This document shows, piece after piece, positions 43,414 to 55,308 of a DNA stretch of 64,000 nucleotides. Location of the stretch: NCBI GenBank assembly GCA_022560025.1, contig JAFISE010000039.1, positions 1 through 64,000 on the forward strand. The letters run 5' to 3'. This stretch comes from Stagonosporopsis chrysanthemi (taxonomy: Eukaryota; Ascomycota; Dothideomycetes; Pleosporales; Didymellaceae). Within the stretch, counting starts at the first letter, position 1. Each line of letters begins with the position of its first letter. A model generated the notes under the pieces. That model was not told where the DNA came from and made no database searches. It saw only the letters and a list, made by a program, of their open reading frames with translations. Made by a program: the position numbers and the translations under genes.

Positions 43414-44412
43414 CTATCCTCTTGCCCACTCCTCTGTTGCGGGTGCGTCCATGGCAACGTTTCCAGGCAAGCCCGTGCCGACCTGTGCACGGCCTTGTTC
43501 AAGGGTTCGACGAGTTTCTGGACTAAGTGGAGTGGTCTCGTCGACTTCCTCCTGGACGCGGTCCGAGTACTGATTCGTGTCTGGAAGATAGTTGATGCGG
43601 CGTCGTTCTCCAGTATTGCCATGTTCTTCGCGAGCGATGAAATCTGATACTTGACCTGGAACAACCTGGTGAAGCCATGAGTCACGTTGAGTTGGGACGG
43701 CAATGATGGCAAACTATGCTGGGTCAGTGGAAGCATGTGAGTTGTAGCTGTTAGAGGCACTTACCGCCCAGACTACTACAAGGCCCACGACCCCCATCAA
43801 CAGTCCTGCAATATATTGCTCTTCGGCCTTCCAGGGACCGAGACAGGCCTTGGTTCTGTTGAACGAGTCTTTGCATGCATTCGCCTTGTGGCTCTTGTCT
43901 GGAAACGGATAAGCCATGTCCGTCGGACTGGCAAATCCGCAACAATTGTACTGGTCTTGAATCGCGCTGATTGAACTTGAGTCCTTCTGCCGAAAGAGAG
44001 ACTGCCATTGCCGTCGCAATCCGCAGTCCAACTCAGAAGGTGGGGCAGCATGTGTTCCGAGTAGCGTGATGACTACGGTTGAGTAAATGAAGATGATGAA
44101 GTTGGCAACGATCACGAAAGGCGGGCGCTGGATTTCACCGCGTTGCAGATGAGCACGGCGCTCTTTACGGCGCGTCAGATCGTAGCCACACTCGAGGAGG
44201 ATACCAGATATGACGGGAAGCGCAGTTGCAAAGCCCGTGAGTGTGTCAGATATGGGCACGGAGAGACGGTTGGCTCGAGATGCCGCGTAACTGAGAGCGT
44301 GAGCGAAAGGTCCCGAAGTGACACGACAAGCTTACCCTGCCATCGCAGTTGCAAAGACGAGGTAGAGAATGCTGATAAAGGTGACAATCTGTTTTCTGGT
44401 GTAGCCGGCCAT
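43414..44412 (-). CDS. Fungal tetraspanin
   Basis: Exons 44336-44412, 43765-44290 and 43414-43713, with introns of 45 and 51 nt, give 300 aa with consistent phases. Four membrane helices are visible: TFISILYLVFATAMAGYAAS, ALPVISGILLECGY, FVIVANFIIFIYSTVVITLL, and YIAGLLMGVVGLVVVWAFAI. The last is formed across the second splice. The large extracellular loop has the CCG signature (DQYNCCGF) plus two further Cys (NACKDS, KACLG). The cytosolic tail is hydrophilic. Tetraspanins organise membrane microdomains; fungal members such as Pls1 act in appressorium or hyphal development, but this one cannot be tied to a named subfamily. Confidence 0.88.
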
Positions 44413-45780
44413 GTTGGCGAGGCTGTTCCTGGCGACTGCGGGGTCGCGTTGACTGATGGGCAAGAGATCGCTGTACAATGGGACAGTAAAGTGAGGTGAG
44501 AGGATGGGGATACAGATAGAAGAACGTCAATGTAGGCGTTAGTGGAGGTGCCAGCGTCAGTGTTTCGATCAAATATGAGAGTTGTCTTGTACGACGACGA
44601 CTCCGCGCTCTCACCGCGTGGGAACGCGATGCGGGGCACTGGAGGTGGCCAAACAGGTACCTAAGAACATGTACCTCAGATCCGTAGCGCGAAGCACGAT
44701 AGGAAACGCTACGAACAGCTGTCATGCACCTCCCCTGACATGTGCAGGCACTGCAGGACAGCTGCAGACCGAGGATGTCGCGTGCCAGCTCGATTGGTGA
44801 GGCGGCAAGCGAACGAGGCAGCGCAAACACCCCTGCTGCTGTAAGCTGAGAAGCCTTGTGATCAGCTAGAAATCCTTCATCGTTGCTGGTAAAGTTGGCT
44901 TGGGCTGCAGCGCGTTTCCCAAGAAAGGTTGGACAGCGTGTAGCGCGGTATGTCTCTTCAGCGGACATTCAGGCCGAGGGCGGAAGTAGCGTGAACTACT
45001 GCTCGGTCGCGAGAAGGAAGCGACGACGGGCTTGTTATTGGCTCGTTGATAGCGCATGTTTTTAGCACAAGCAATGGTGCTTGTCAAAATGCCTGGATCT
45101 CTCGATCGAATTATCAGAAGCGACGTCATGGGACATTTAAACCGCTCTCTACTCCTCGGACACAGCCTTCAATTACTCCTAACAATGTGCGTTTATTGTC
45201 AAGAAACTCAGCTCACGCCACTGGCTACTTCTAGTCAACGTGGCTAAAACGCATGGACGAGTGTGGAATGCGTTGTCGCGTGCGGCTGTGTGTTGTCTCA
45301 AGGCAAGCATCGCTGGACCACACGATCACAGTCATGATTATGCTAAAAGAAGGGTCTTTGCGCCCGTTACCCGCCCTTGTATGCGGGGACGGCCCAGTAT
45401 ATACCCACTGAGTTTCCGTCTCCGGCTTTCTTTTGGTTGCTCCCCTCTTCCCCTTTGTTCTCAAACAACCGTTGGCGTGGTTGTGGACCGCTGGCTAGTA
45501 TCGACTGTAGCACCTGTGCACGATGATGCTCTTTTCACCGCCAAGGTGCGACTTTCGCGTGCCCTCTACATCCCGACAACAGACTGTACCAGCTGCCTTT
45601 ACTTCGCAGACTCCTTCTGTGCTTGCGTGGCTCGTGGACTCGCTGTCCACATCACCCTCACCCCGATCTCGCCAGTCGACCAACGCACCTTCCTCTCGGC
45701 GCAACCCTCACCCACAAACGCCTCCACGTTCTACCCCATCAAGAGTCAACAAGAAACGTCGGACCTCTCCTTCTGACAAA
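44413..45780. other. Divergent intergenic region, tetraspanin / small gene
   Basis: 1.37 kb. A TATATA lies at 45398-45403. A plus-strand frame from 45523 runs in phase into the next gene but is Ser/Pro/Thr-rich and looks like leader. No RNA gene found. Confidence 0.5.
45398..45403 (+). promoter_or_regulatory. TATA box candidate
   Basis: TATATA on the plus strand, about 125 bp before the first in-frame ATG (45523) and 380 bp before the preferred start (45781) of the next gene. Confidence 0.4.
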
Positions 45781-46236
45781 ATGTCTTTCGACTACGAGTA
45801 TTACCAGTGCAGCCCGAGATCACCCGCATTTGAGCCCATCTTGGGCAGCATCACCGAGGCCGCCGAACTCGAGGATGGATCAGATGTCGACGTCGACGTC
45901 GATATCGAAGTCAAGCCCGTTAGACCGTCACTCACTAAGATTGACTCCGCGTCGCAGGACGTACCGGAAGCTTTCATTCCTGATATCTCCATTGGCGAGC
46001 CAGAGCTTACAACAAAGACCGCCAAGGGCACCGTTATCCAATTTGCGCGCATGACAACTGCCAAAGCAACCTCCGTTCGACGCGTGCTACGCAAAGTACT
46101 TGAAGCCGATAAGGTCCGCCGCCGCAAGGCCTTGAAGATCTACCTCAAAGCAATCACCTTCTTGCGCTACATGCTGAAAGCCCACGACCGCTATGGATCC
46201 GCTATGATGACGACCGGCATGTACATGCCGCGGTGA
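45781..46236 (+). CDS. Hypothetical protein with basic C-terminal helix, unknown
   Basis: 151 aa from the ATG at 45781 (context ACAAAATGTC). The in-frame ATG at 45523 would add 86 Ser/Pro-rich residues. After MSFDYEYYQCSPRSPAFEPI comes a very acidic stretch (DGSDVDVDVDIEV), then a C-terminal region with long basic helix character (SVRRVLRKVLEADKVRRRKA, then LKIYLKAITFLRYMLKAHDR). No domain recognised. Start choice is uncertain; the TATA at 45398 and distance favour a transcript that could include either ATG. Confidence 0.5.
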   Translation: MSFDYEYYQCSPRSPAFEPILGSITEAAELEDGSDVDVDVDIEVKPVRPSLTKIDSASQDVPEAFIPDISIGEPELTTKTAKGTVIQFARMTTAKATSVRRVLRKVLEADKVRRRKALKIYLKAITFLRYMLKAHDRYGSAMMTTGMYMPR

Positions 46237-47360
46237 AGGAAGGACTATGGGAAAATGATTCACGAGTACTCGTTTGAACGAAATTTACGACGGTGCATGT
46301 ACATCTTGGGCTGCAGCATTGAACGGCGTTATATACCCAATGGCATTTGGGAATCACAAGACTGCAGTATACTACTACAATATCTATTATGCGCAACACT
46401 TTGGCTGCAGCGTCAGCGACAGGCAAAATTCAATCCCTGGCCCCTTCGCACTGCTTTCCCCCAATTTTGAACCGACTTTTCCAACATCAATTGTCTTGCC
46501 AGTGTATCGTGCAGTTGATCGTCTTGCTATATGTATTTCAATTGTCAAGGGTACCTGCCTCGCGCAACGCTCAGACAGAGGCCTGACCCACCTGCACTGT
46601 ACTTGTAACGTGACAATTCGCAGATAAATCTGCGAGGCTGAAAATCTCCACGCCCAGTCTCCACAACGTCTGGTACCCAAACCTAGTCGGGACGCAAATT
46701 TGAGGCTGGTCGTGATGGATGACGTCCCTCGGACGCAGATCTAGCTAACCTCAGTTGGATTACTTCCTAGCGGCTCCACACTCGAGTAAAGTACCGCCTG
46801 CTGCTGATCCATGGATAGCTAGCAATGCTGCTGTGAAGCATAGCAGCGAAGACGGGTGCAGTTTTCGTGAGGAGCGGAACAGTGACTCTGTCTTCTAGTG
46901 GTGTGCACCTGTCCTGAGGTGTGGCTGCGCGGGCGCTGAGACGGCCAATCGTCCTAGCACGGGCAGATTCCCTTGGCCTCTGAATACACGTCACAACCCG
47001 GTTCAGATGGACACCAGCGAGCCACCATTTGCACCACCCCTCGACCCACCAATCGCCGGCAGCCTGAGTTGTTTTTGGCTGCACTCCGAGGGCCGTTCTC
47101 GCACCTGACCTAGATCTCCAACTGCACGAATGCCCTAGCCTTCCCGCAGCTGCACTCTGCATTGACGTTCTTTTCTTCTCTTCCCGCACGCAGCCTCCAT
47201 CCTGGACCGCTTTGCAGCCCACCGCGCCAGCCCGCCCGAGCAAGCTTTTGAGCTCCACGAATTCACTAGAGACGAAGGAAGCAAGCCAGCGCGGGCGCCT
47301 GAGAGCAAGAGGGAGCGCAAGAGACGGGAGAAGCTCGAGCAGCTTCGCGAGGCCGACGAG
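46237..47360. other. 1.1-kb intergenic region and PHO91-like promoter
   Basis: Short frames only on both strands. Directly before 47361 the frame is open and Glu/Arg-rich (47200-47360), but SPX proteins start with MKFSHSLQ, so this is leader. Confidence 0.5.
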
Positions 47361-50126
47361 ATGAAGTTCTCCCACAGCCTGCAATTCAATGCGGTGCCGG
47401 ACTGGAGCAACCACTACGTGGCATACAGCAACCTGAAGAAGCAGTACGTCCCGCATGTGATGAAGACGTGTTTGACGTCGATTGGCGCACGAGAGGCTGA
47501 CGGGCACTGCGCTGTGTAGGATTTACAACCTAGAGACACAAATCAACCAGAAGAATACCGCGACCACCGACGCCGAATCATCGCCGCTTCTCAATGGCGC
47601 TGCAGACGACCCAGACAAGGCTTTCACAAATCTCCTTGATGCGGAGTTGGAGAAGGTTACTTCGTTCTACCAGCTGAAGGAGGTTGAAATTTACGGCGAG
47701 CTCGACGCTCTCATCAACGACGAGGCAGACTATGAGCGTGAACAAGAGGAGCTCGACCAGGAGCAGCAAAATGTACCAGGCAAGCAGACGCGCAGCACCA
47801 GCATCTTCAAACAGATCGGCTTCAACCGCCCACGGGCAACGAGCACAGTGAGCGGGCGCTCTACAGGCGACGGCAACGAAGATGATGACGACTCTGACGT
47901 AGACGTAAACGAGACTTCGAGATTACGACAAAAGAGCCCTGACGGTCAGCGAAGACGGCGACGCACTACGGACGAGAACATGAATTCAGATGGCCTTTCG
48001 TCGAAACGCAGGACAAGTGCGGCTTTTGACGACTACAACGACATGGCGTTTTCAGCGCTCTATGACGAGGGTGTTTCCCTCAAGAAACGCACCGTCAGCG
48101 TATATGTGTCGTTGTGCGAGCTGCGATCCTTTATTCAGCTCAATAAGACTGGTTTCGAGAAGGTACTGAAGAAGTACGACAAGATTCTAGATCGCAAACT
48201 GAAGAGCCAATATCTCAACAAATACGTGTACCCTGCGTATCCGTTCCAGCAGAGCACTATGGAAAAGCTTGCCCAGAAGCTGCAGCACGTCGAACACGCC
48301 TACTCGCAAATCTGCACCAAGGGCGATGTCGCTGAAGCTAAGCGCGAACTAAGGCTGCATCTACGAGAGCACGTCGTGTGGGAGCGAAACACAGTTTGGA
48401 GGGAGATGATTGGTATCGAGAGAAAAGCACAAGCTGCGAATATCGGTATTACACAAACGCTGCTTGGCCGTGATGTTAACGCCGGTCGAGTAAGAAGACA
48501 GGGCGATGATACAGAGCCTGAGATCAAGGAAGTTGTCACACCCATCGGGAGATATCGATGCCCGCAGTGGCTCGTTAGCAAGACCTTCTGGACGCTGATA
48601 GCTTGTATAGCAATTTTCGTTGTTCTCCTCGTGGTACCTATCATGGAGAAGCCAGAACAGCAGAATTGCTTAGCTATGGTGATATTTGTTAGCGCGCTGT
48701 GGGCGACCGAGGTATGCATGATACTGCTTTCCCATCCACACAATGCTAATGATTACAGGCCATCCCGCTCTTCGTCACATCGCTACTCGTACCTTTCCTT
48801 GCCGTTACTCTCGATGTCGTACGCAGTGATGTAGAGCCGCACAAGAGACTTGGCTCCAAGGCTGCAGCAAGTTATGTATTTGCTGCCATGTGGACACCAG
48901 TTATCATGCTGCTTCTGGGAGGCTTCACGATTGCGGCAGCACTTTCGAAGTACAACATCGCCAAAATGATGGCAACATTCGTTCTGAGCAAGGCGGGAAC
49001 GAAGCCAAGGACTGTGCTCCTCACGAACATGTTCGTCGCTATGTTTGCAAGTATGTGGATTAGCAACGTCGCTGCGCCTGTGTTGTGCTTCTCTATCATT
49101 CAGGTATGTCTGCAACCTGTGATCTGGTGAAAGTCGAACTAACAAGTTAGCCTATCCTTCGCAACCTGCCAGCCGACTCCAACATGACCAAGGCCCTGCT
49201 CTTGGGTATTGCGCTCGCGTCTAACATTGGTGGCGCTGCATCACCCATTGCCTCTCCACAGAACCTCATTGCGCTTCAGAACATGAATCCCGAGCCTTCT
49301 TGGGGCATTTGGTTCTTCATTGCCTTACCTGTGTGCATCATCTCTATACTTTTGATCTGGGGGCTGCTAGTCCTCACTTTCCAGCCAGGCAAGGGCACTA
49401 CTATTGTCCCTATTCGACCGATGAAGGACAAGTTTACTGGAGTGCAGTGGTTCATCAGTATTGTTACTATAGTCACCATTATCCTCTGGTGTGTAAGTCA
49501 TCAGTTGGAGGACATCTTCGGCGACATGGGAGTCGTGGCCATCATTCCTCTTGTACTGTTCTTCGGTACCGGTATTCTTACAAAGGAGGACTTCAACAAC
49601 TTCCTGTGGACCATCATCATCCTCGCTGCTGGTGGTCTTGCCCTTGGCAAATCCGTCAACTCCTCTGGCCTGCTGCACACGATCGCCGAATCCATCACCA
49701 GCAGCGTCGAGGGTATGAGCTTGTATGGAGTCCTTGTTGTTTTCTGTGGTCTTATCCTTGTGATCGCCACATTCATCAGCCACACTGTCGCGGCGCTCAT
49801 AGTCCTGCCGCTCGTGCAGCAGGTTGGTCAGAGCATGCCGGAGCCGCACCCGAACCTGCTTGTCATGGGCGCTGTGCTCATGGCAAGCGGTGCCATGGGT
49901 CTTCCCACAAGCGGCTTCCCCAACATGAGTAAGTCAACCTTAGTCGTGCTAGTCCTCATCCCGGCTCTAACATGCTACAGCTGCCATCATGATGGAAGAT
50001 CAAAGAACCGGACAACGCTATCTCGATGTCAAGCACTTCCTCACTCGCGGTGTGCCAGCTTCTATCATCACCTTCATCGTCATCATCACGGTTGGCTACG
50101 GGCTCATGCTCGCCGCAGGCTTCTAA
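47361..50126 (+). CDS. PHO91: SPX-domain low-affinity phosphate transporter
   Basis: Five exons (47361-47443, 47520-48711, 48759-49103, 49151-49928, 49981-50126) give 847 aa; introns are 76, 47, 47 and 52 nt and all phases agree. The N-terminus MKFSHSLQFNAVPDWSNHYV then AYSNLKKQIYNLE is the classic SPX start. SPX (about 1-320, split by an acidic/Ser insert) binds inositol pyrophosphates and reports phosphate status. The rest is a DASS/SLC13-type permease with about 12 helices and the motifs NVAAP, ASNIGGAASPIASPQN and LPTSGFPN. Yeast Pho87/Pho90/Pho91 share this layout; Pho91 exports phosphate from the vacuole. Assignment to Pho91 rather than Pho87/90 is inference. Confidence 0.92.
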
Positions 50127-50887
50127 GCTAGCCGCGTCCTGTATCTATCTTGTACAAAGTTCTGCATCCTGTTTCATACGTTGCATGCGACATCGCCTCG
50201 TGCATTCGGAGTTTGGGTTGGATATATGAGTCGTTTTAGGGAATGGAAATGTATCAAGATGCATGCGCAGCTGTTGCTTGGCGCTCTTTTTTGCGAACTG
50301 TCATTTCAATCATGCGACTGCTCGTTTTGCGCATTCAAGAATTCATGGCTACAATCTACGGTTTATTTAGCACAAATCAACAGGCAACAGTGAGTTGAGA
50401 TCGGAGTAGTACAACTTGGAATCTGTAGACACATCTGCAAGCTGCACCCTCTCCGGCATGTATTATCATGGTAAAACAAATGGTATATTTTTTCGCTACG
50501 CTATGCTATGTTATTTCTATGCGTTGGGGTATCAAGTGCTAATATCAGCTTGTAATCTCATCCTCAAAATGGCGCAGATGATGCGCCTACAATATCGACT
50601 TGAGCGCACCACCAGACCTCTCCTCCGTTCTAGTGATTGCCTCCTTCTGACATGCTCAACCAACACAGCCCTGAACCGAGACCGTTGCAGCTCTAGTTCT
50701 TCGCCAATTGTGTCGTCGGCCAAGTCGTTGATCATACTCGACAATTCGTTGCGTGGCCGCGACTACGGGATCAAAGATTAGGCCTTATGCTATGCGCAAG
50801 ATATCATCGAGCGCTGGCATTGTCAAGACATCAAAACGGCGCGGTGTCTAGGGTGGTTTGTATGTTCGAAGTAGTATCCTTGCGCAC
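50127..50887. other. Convergent intergenic region
   Basis: 761 bp between two 3' ends. Overlapping frames on both strands at 50532-50780 are Arg/Ser-rich with no domain; I do not call a gene. Confidence 0.5.
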
Positions 50888-52045
50888 TCATCCATACGAC
50901 GACACGGCGAACGTGGATGCCACAGCTAAAACAGCCAACACCATCAATGCAGGTTGCTGCTTCGAAGCAGCACCAGGAAGGGGGTTGGCTTTGAGCTCCG
51001 TGTTGGCTGGACAGGCCACGACGTCTGAAGAGTCGAAGTAGGCATATTTGCACCTCTCGCCGTCCTGGAGCTGCTCGTTGGTAAGAACCGACAGTTCGTT
51101 GGGAAAGTCCATGACCGGCACGTTGGGGTAGAAGCCCTTTCTCTGCAGGACGTAGCGCGCTTGCGCGTACAAAGCGTAGTTCTCGGCGTTGTTGGCGGCA
51201 TCGTAGGGCATCTGGGTTGATAGGACGGCGAGCAGTTTCGAGCGAGTTACACCATAGGCGTATTTGAGGGTTTGGACATCCTTAGGGCCGTTGCCGTCTG
51301 GACGGTCATTCAGGACTCCAGCAAGGACCGTCGTGTTCATTGGTCCTTCAGTGATGACGGTTTCCCACTCTTTGCCAGATGGCGAATTGCCTCGGGCCGG
51401 GATAGGCTTTTCCACCACTGCGACGCCCACATCGTTGATGTGCATGACCATCCTTGCCCATATTGTCGCCCTGTTATAATATTCGTGTAGCCTTTCCTTC
51501 TCCATCTGGTTGTTGGCCTTCTTGTCCACCCTCTCATCCAGGCCATCCATTCTGAAATAGTCTTTGCAAAAATTGATCATGGGAAGGTTGCCCATGTTAT
51601 ACGCAACATGGTTTCCCTCCCTGCCGTTCCCTGTTTTGCATATGTTGACTGGGTCATCGCATCGAACATGAATGTCCGAGTTGACCGTCTCGTTTCCCTG
51701 CAGGTTGGCATACTGCGCAGCGCGCTTGAGATTCGATTCGACCATCGAAGAGTAGTTCGCGATTCGCAAAGGCTGGCCAAAGAGCTCGATGGCGGGTTGT
51801 CCGTTCTGGTCGAATGGCAAAGCTGCTTGGAACAACTCGGTCATTTCTATGAAGCCATCTCGGATGTCTTCGATGTTGGAGGCTGAACAACCTTCGCCGC
51901 CAGTCAATGCAGTAGCAAGTTCGGGGCGCGCTTGGCCCTTCTCTTCAGCAATCACCCCATCATCCTCCGGAACCGCGACAGCGTTGTTGATCAGGGTAAC
52001 CAGAAGCAATGTCAGTAGAGAAAGAAAGGCGCGGAGTTTGAGCAT
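50888..52045 (-). CDS. Secreted, probably GPI-anchored Asp f 2/HRXXH-peptidase-like protein
   Basis: A 385-aa single-exon protein with a signal peptide (MLKLRAFLSLLTLLLVTLIN) and a C-terminal hydrophobic tail (ALMVLAVLAVASTFAVSSYG) after a small-residue GAAS site, suggesting a GPI anchor. The middle and C-terminal part follow the fungal putative-peptidase (HRXXH) family to which Asp f 2 and Pra1 belong: DDPVNICKTGNGREGNHVAY, then YAYGVTRSKLLAVL and NNAENYALYAQARYVL. Where relatives have the HExxH-like zinc motif just before the YAYG block, this protein reads ETVITEGPMNTT, so catalysis is unlikely. It may be a surface or zinc/ligand-binding protein. Confidence 0.72.
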   Translation of the reverse strand: MLKLRAFLSLLTLLLVTLINNAVAVPEDDGVIAEEKGQARPELATALTGGEGCSASNIEDIRDGFIEMTELFQAALPFDQNGQPAIELFGQPLRIANYSSMVESNLKRAAQYANLQGNETVNSDIHVRCDDPVNICKTGNGREGNHVAYNMGNLPMINFCKDYFRMDGLDERVDKKANNQMEKERLHEYYNRATIWARMVMHINDVGVAVVEKPIPARGNSPSGKEWETVITEGPMNTTVLAGVLNDRPDGNGPKDVQTLKYAYGVTRSKLLAVLSTQMPYDAANNAENYALYAQARYVLQRKGFYPNVPVMDFPNELSVLTNEQLQDGERCKYAYFDSSDVVACPANTELKANPLPGAASKQQPALMVLAVLAVASTFAVSSYG

Positions 52046-53693
52046 AATAATTCTAGTGGGTGACTCGTACGTCCACTACGAAGGACGATTAGAGGGCGGT
52101 CTCAGCTGCGAGACGCGTTGCCTCTGCAAGGTTGTTGCGCCCAAGGCTGATTTGGGGTGAGAGCGATATCGGGACTGTAACGGGGGGTCGTCGTGGTATC
52201 GCAGTAGTGAAGATGTGAGCGCGTCGGTAGGTAGCCTGTCCCCGTGTATTCGTTCGATGTCGTGAAGGACTTGCGGTGTTCTGTCGCATTGCGAGAGGAA
52301 GCGGCATTGCGGCGCCTGGGCATTCAAGCAGGCGTGATGGTTGGACGCACGTCTCCAAACCTCAGTCCCAGACCGGCATGTGGGGCCTTGATCAAGGCTA
52401 GATTCCCTGGCACAACTTCCGAGACGCCAGATTCCACAAAACTGCATGGTTGCCGTGGACGAGTCAGGTCGGCAAGGCTTTTTTGGGTATAGGAAGATTG
52501 TGATGCTTCGAATCTGTTCTGTCGGACCGAACATTGCTGCGATAGCTCTGCTCAAGCTCTTCGTTGCACGCTGGAACATTGAACAAATTCTGCTGCTGTG
52601 CATTTCTTCCGCCAAAGTCTCAGCATGGTGACGTCTCTAGCCTTCCGCAAGAGGCAGAGCGCCCATCCGAGTGAAACGCTTCACGGAATACCAGGACTTT
52701 TTAATAATGCGATGCGATGCTCTCTGGCAAGGATGTGATCGTACCCAAATGATCGCTAAGAATGAAGCATTTCTCCCTGCGTCAGCGGCGCGCAGTGACC
52801 AGAGATCGGCAGCCAGCGCCCGTTAGGGACGGGCCATTATCGGTCATTGTCGTGAGGGTTTTGCTGATAACAGAAGCGTGCTATTATACATATGGGCAGT
52901 GCAGCTTCCTGATCGCGCACCGAAAACGCCAAGGACACCGGAAGCTCCGGCACATGAAGTGCTCCATCCCTTGACCCTTATTGAATGCTCAATGCACAAG
53001 CAGAGTGACCGATTTCGACAGAAACGCACGCGACGCTTCGGCGCAACAGTAACAACTTTGTACCAAAAGATGCTGAAAAGTTGGGTGAAGATTGGTCGAG
53101 GCGAGCCTAAAACACCAGACCAGACTACACCGCAATTGGAGATCTCATGGTTCCTGAGAAGCTTGAGCCTATCTTTGTGTCTCTGGTCATGCATATGCTG
53201 GTCTTGCAAATAGAGCACAGAATGATTAATTCAAGACAGCCGGCGAAATGGAAGCTCATCCTGGTTGCAAGTGCTGTCAACATTACGAGGCTGAGTACGT
53301 CGCCATCTGTCGGAAATCCCCAGTTAGCCGACCTCGGGAAGGACCGTACAGCGTGCCGGACCACACTCCGCGCCACCCCAGCCTGATTGAGGCGGATGGG
53401 CGGGCGAGTGTATTGATGGCTTGCGACTTCCATGATTTCCCCGCACACGGAGTGCCACATGCTTGCTTTTCAGCAACCTAGATTCCAAGATTACCGTAGG
53501 AACTGTCATCGTCTGTCATCATCACTGTGCAGCAAGGCAACTAGGTTCGGTGAGTATCCGGATGAGTCTTATCAGTGAACATATAAATGTAAGTAGGCGG
53601 AATGTGACTTCAAGCTACTGTAGACCGAGCCCTGTGGAATAATCCAGCCTACGGACTTCAGTCAGAACCAGCAGAACCACACCCTCCATCAGG
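52046..53693. other. 1.65-kb divergent intergenic region
   Basis: Between two genes for secreted proteins that point away from each other. Short frames only. A TATAAAT at 53582-53588 belongs to the right-hand gene. Confidence 0.5.
53582..53588 (+). promoter_or_regulatory. TATA box of the HbpS/GlcG-like gene
   Basis: TATAAAT about 110 bp upstream of the start codon at 53694, a good distance for a regulated fungal promoter. Confidence 0.55.
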
Positions 53694-54261
53694 ATGCACT
53701 TCACTGCCCCCATCTTTGCATTGGCCTGCGTAGCTTATGCTCAAATCAATGGCACAAATGGAATTGGCTCAACTCCCTCTGAGCGCTATATTGTCTCAGC
53801 CGATCAGGCGTATCAGATTGTTCAAGCAGCTGTTGCAAATGCTACCGCCATCGGAGTACCTCAGAACATCGCTGTCGTCGATCCTTCCGGCATCCTAGTT
53901 GCGTTCCTCCGCATGGACAATGCCTTTATTGGATCCATCGATATCAGCCAGAAGAAGGCAAGGACCGCAGTAGTCTTCAACGGGCTGTCCAGTGCTGGAC
54001 TTTACAATGCCAGTCAACCTGGTGCACCACTGTATGCTATCGAGCAGACGAATGGCGGTCTTGTGGTCTTTGGTGGAGGGTAAGCGTTGATTTTGAATAC
54101 TTTTACTGATCACAGGCTAATCTAGCAATAGGCTACCGATCTACTACCAGGGCCGACTGCTTGGTGGCGTTGGTGTTAGCGGAGGGACAGTAGATCAGGA
54201 TGTCGAGGTTGCCCTCGCTGGGTTGGCGGGTATTGGAGCGAGTGATACTGCCTCTTTGTAA
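53694..54261 (+). CDS. Secreted GlcG/HbpS (DUF336)-family protein
   Basis: Exons 53694-54079 and 54132-54261, with a 52-nt intron (GTAAGC...CAATAG), give 171 aa. A short signal peptide (MHFTAPIFALACVAYAQ) is followed by the full heme-degrading/HbpS-like fold: ADQAYQIVQAAVANATAIGV, NIAVVDPSGILVAFLRMDNA, SIDISQKKARTAVVF, GGLVVFGGGLPI, GGVGVSGGTVDQDVEVALAG. Bacterial relatives bind heme or cobalamin or act beside glycolate or diol pathways. The fungal secreted forms have no known role. The neighbouring HET relic and butanediol dehydrogenase give no clear functional link. Confidence 0.88.
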
Positions 54262-54579
54262 TCGTAAAAGAGCGTAGGACGTGTCCACTCAAGTACAGCG
54301 TGCATGACAAGGGCTAAGACTATGGTAAGCACCTACATATGGAAGTGACAACGATGCACTAACAACCTGGGCTATAGCCTCCAAATCTCCAGCCGCTGGT
54401 GCTCCAAATCCAAAACACGCGTCACCATCAGTCATAGTCCCGCTTTGCAAAGGCTACCAAAAGTGCACAAAATCGCTCATCATGCTTATCCATACATTTC
54501 ATGATTTCTCCTTGAGTAAAAAGTATCGAGCTGATGGCAGCAGTACCCACCTCGCAGCTTCATACAAAACCGGCTCACG
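54262..54579. other. Intergenic, 318 bp
   Basis: 3' flank of the DUF336-type gene leading into HET-like debris. Nothing recognised. Confidence 0.45.
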
Positions 54580-55308
54580 GTGCGCGAACAGTTTGTCAGT
54601 AAGATCTCTTTCAAGACCTCAAGAGCGCAGGAATACAATCGGGATGTCGCAACAGGCGGAAGGTTTCAAGACGCATTTGAGATGACGATGACCGCGCTGA
54701 ACGAGCTCTCCGGTTATCTCAGACAGCATCCAGTTGGAACTCTAGAGCTTCTTCCACGGCTTCACTATGCAACTGAAGACGCTCGACACCACGATCAAGG
54801 TGACGAGGAAAGCGATTGCTTCATCAAAGGCTATGGTCTATGGAGAGCCCCCTTCGCACGTACGACGGGACATCATCGTATTGAAAATCATGCGGATTCA
54901 CAAGGTGAATTTTGGTGCTGTTTCCGAGGAAGATACGGTTTTCATAAAGTGAGTGATGGGGATTCTGGCCGGGTGGTGTCTTTGTGCGACTAACATTGAA
55001 ATCAACTTCGGATTGTGCCTGAGCGAGTAGAAGTTGGCGACCACGTTGCGATAGTCGAGGGTGTACCAGTGCCCTTCGTACTCGGGGAGGCGAAGGGAAG
55101 TTCAGCGAGAGACGGACAAACGTACAGTCTCATCGGTGACTCATTTGTCTCGAACACGATGCAAGGGGGGAACGTACTGGATGAGGACCGTGTATGGGAT
55201 GAGATCGAATTCGTATATTTGAAACAATCGGGATTCTGCAAATGCGATGTTCTGTCAAGTGTGCTGGAGACATGCACTTCACAACCACGCTACGTTATGT
55301 CACACTAA
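54580..55308 (+). pseudogene. HET-protein C-terminal relic
   Basis: The frame at 55012-55308 reads RIVPERVEVGDHVAIVEGVP then VPFVLGEAKG and TYSLIGDSFVSNTMQGG. This matches the C-terminal block of HET proteins: 'gp..v..GD.v.vl.G..vPfvLr..... y.lvGe.yv.g.m.Ge', also seen in the intact HET gene at 34 kb. Upstream, 54580-54990 is protein-like in two shifting frames (AFEMTMTALNELSGYLRQHP; PPSHVRRDIIVLKIMRIHKV), and a donor-like GTGAGT at about 54949 may mark an old intron. No HET domain proper (SYVWG, WIDAICIN) is present. I read it as a truncated, frame-damaged HET gene. Confidence 0.6.

Noticed and set aside
46767..47507. 246-codon minus-strand frame
   Set aside because: Overlaps the PHO91-like first exon and leader on the other strand and shows no protein family.
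50532..50781. Helical-looking frames on both strands between PHO91-like and the Asp f 2-like gene
   Set aside because: Short, Arg-rich, mutually overlapping and without signals; likely 3' UTR sequence.
52076..52615. 179-codon minus-strand frame upstream of the Asp f 2-like gene
   Set aside because: No domain, low-complexity cysteine/arginine mix, and it lies where that gene's promoter and leader should be.
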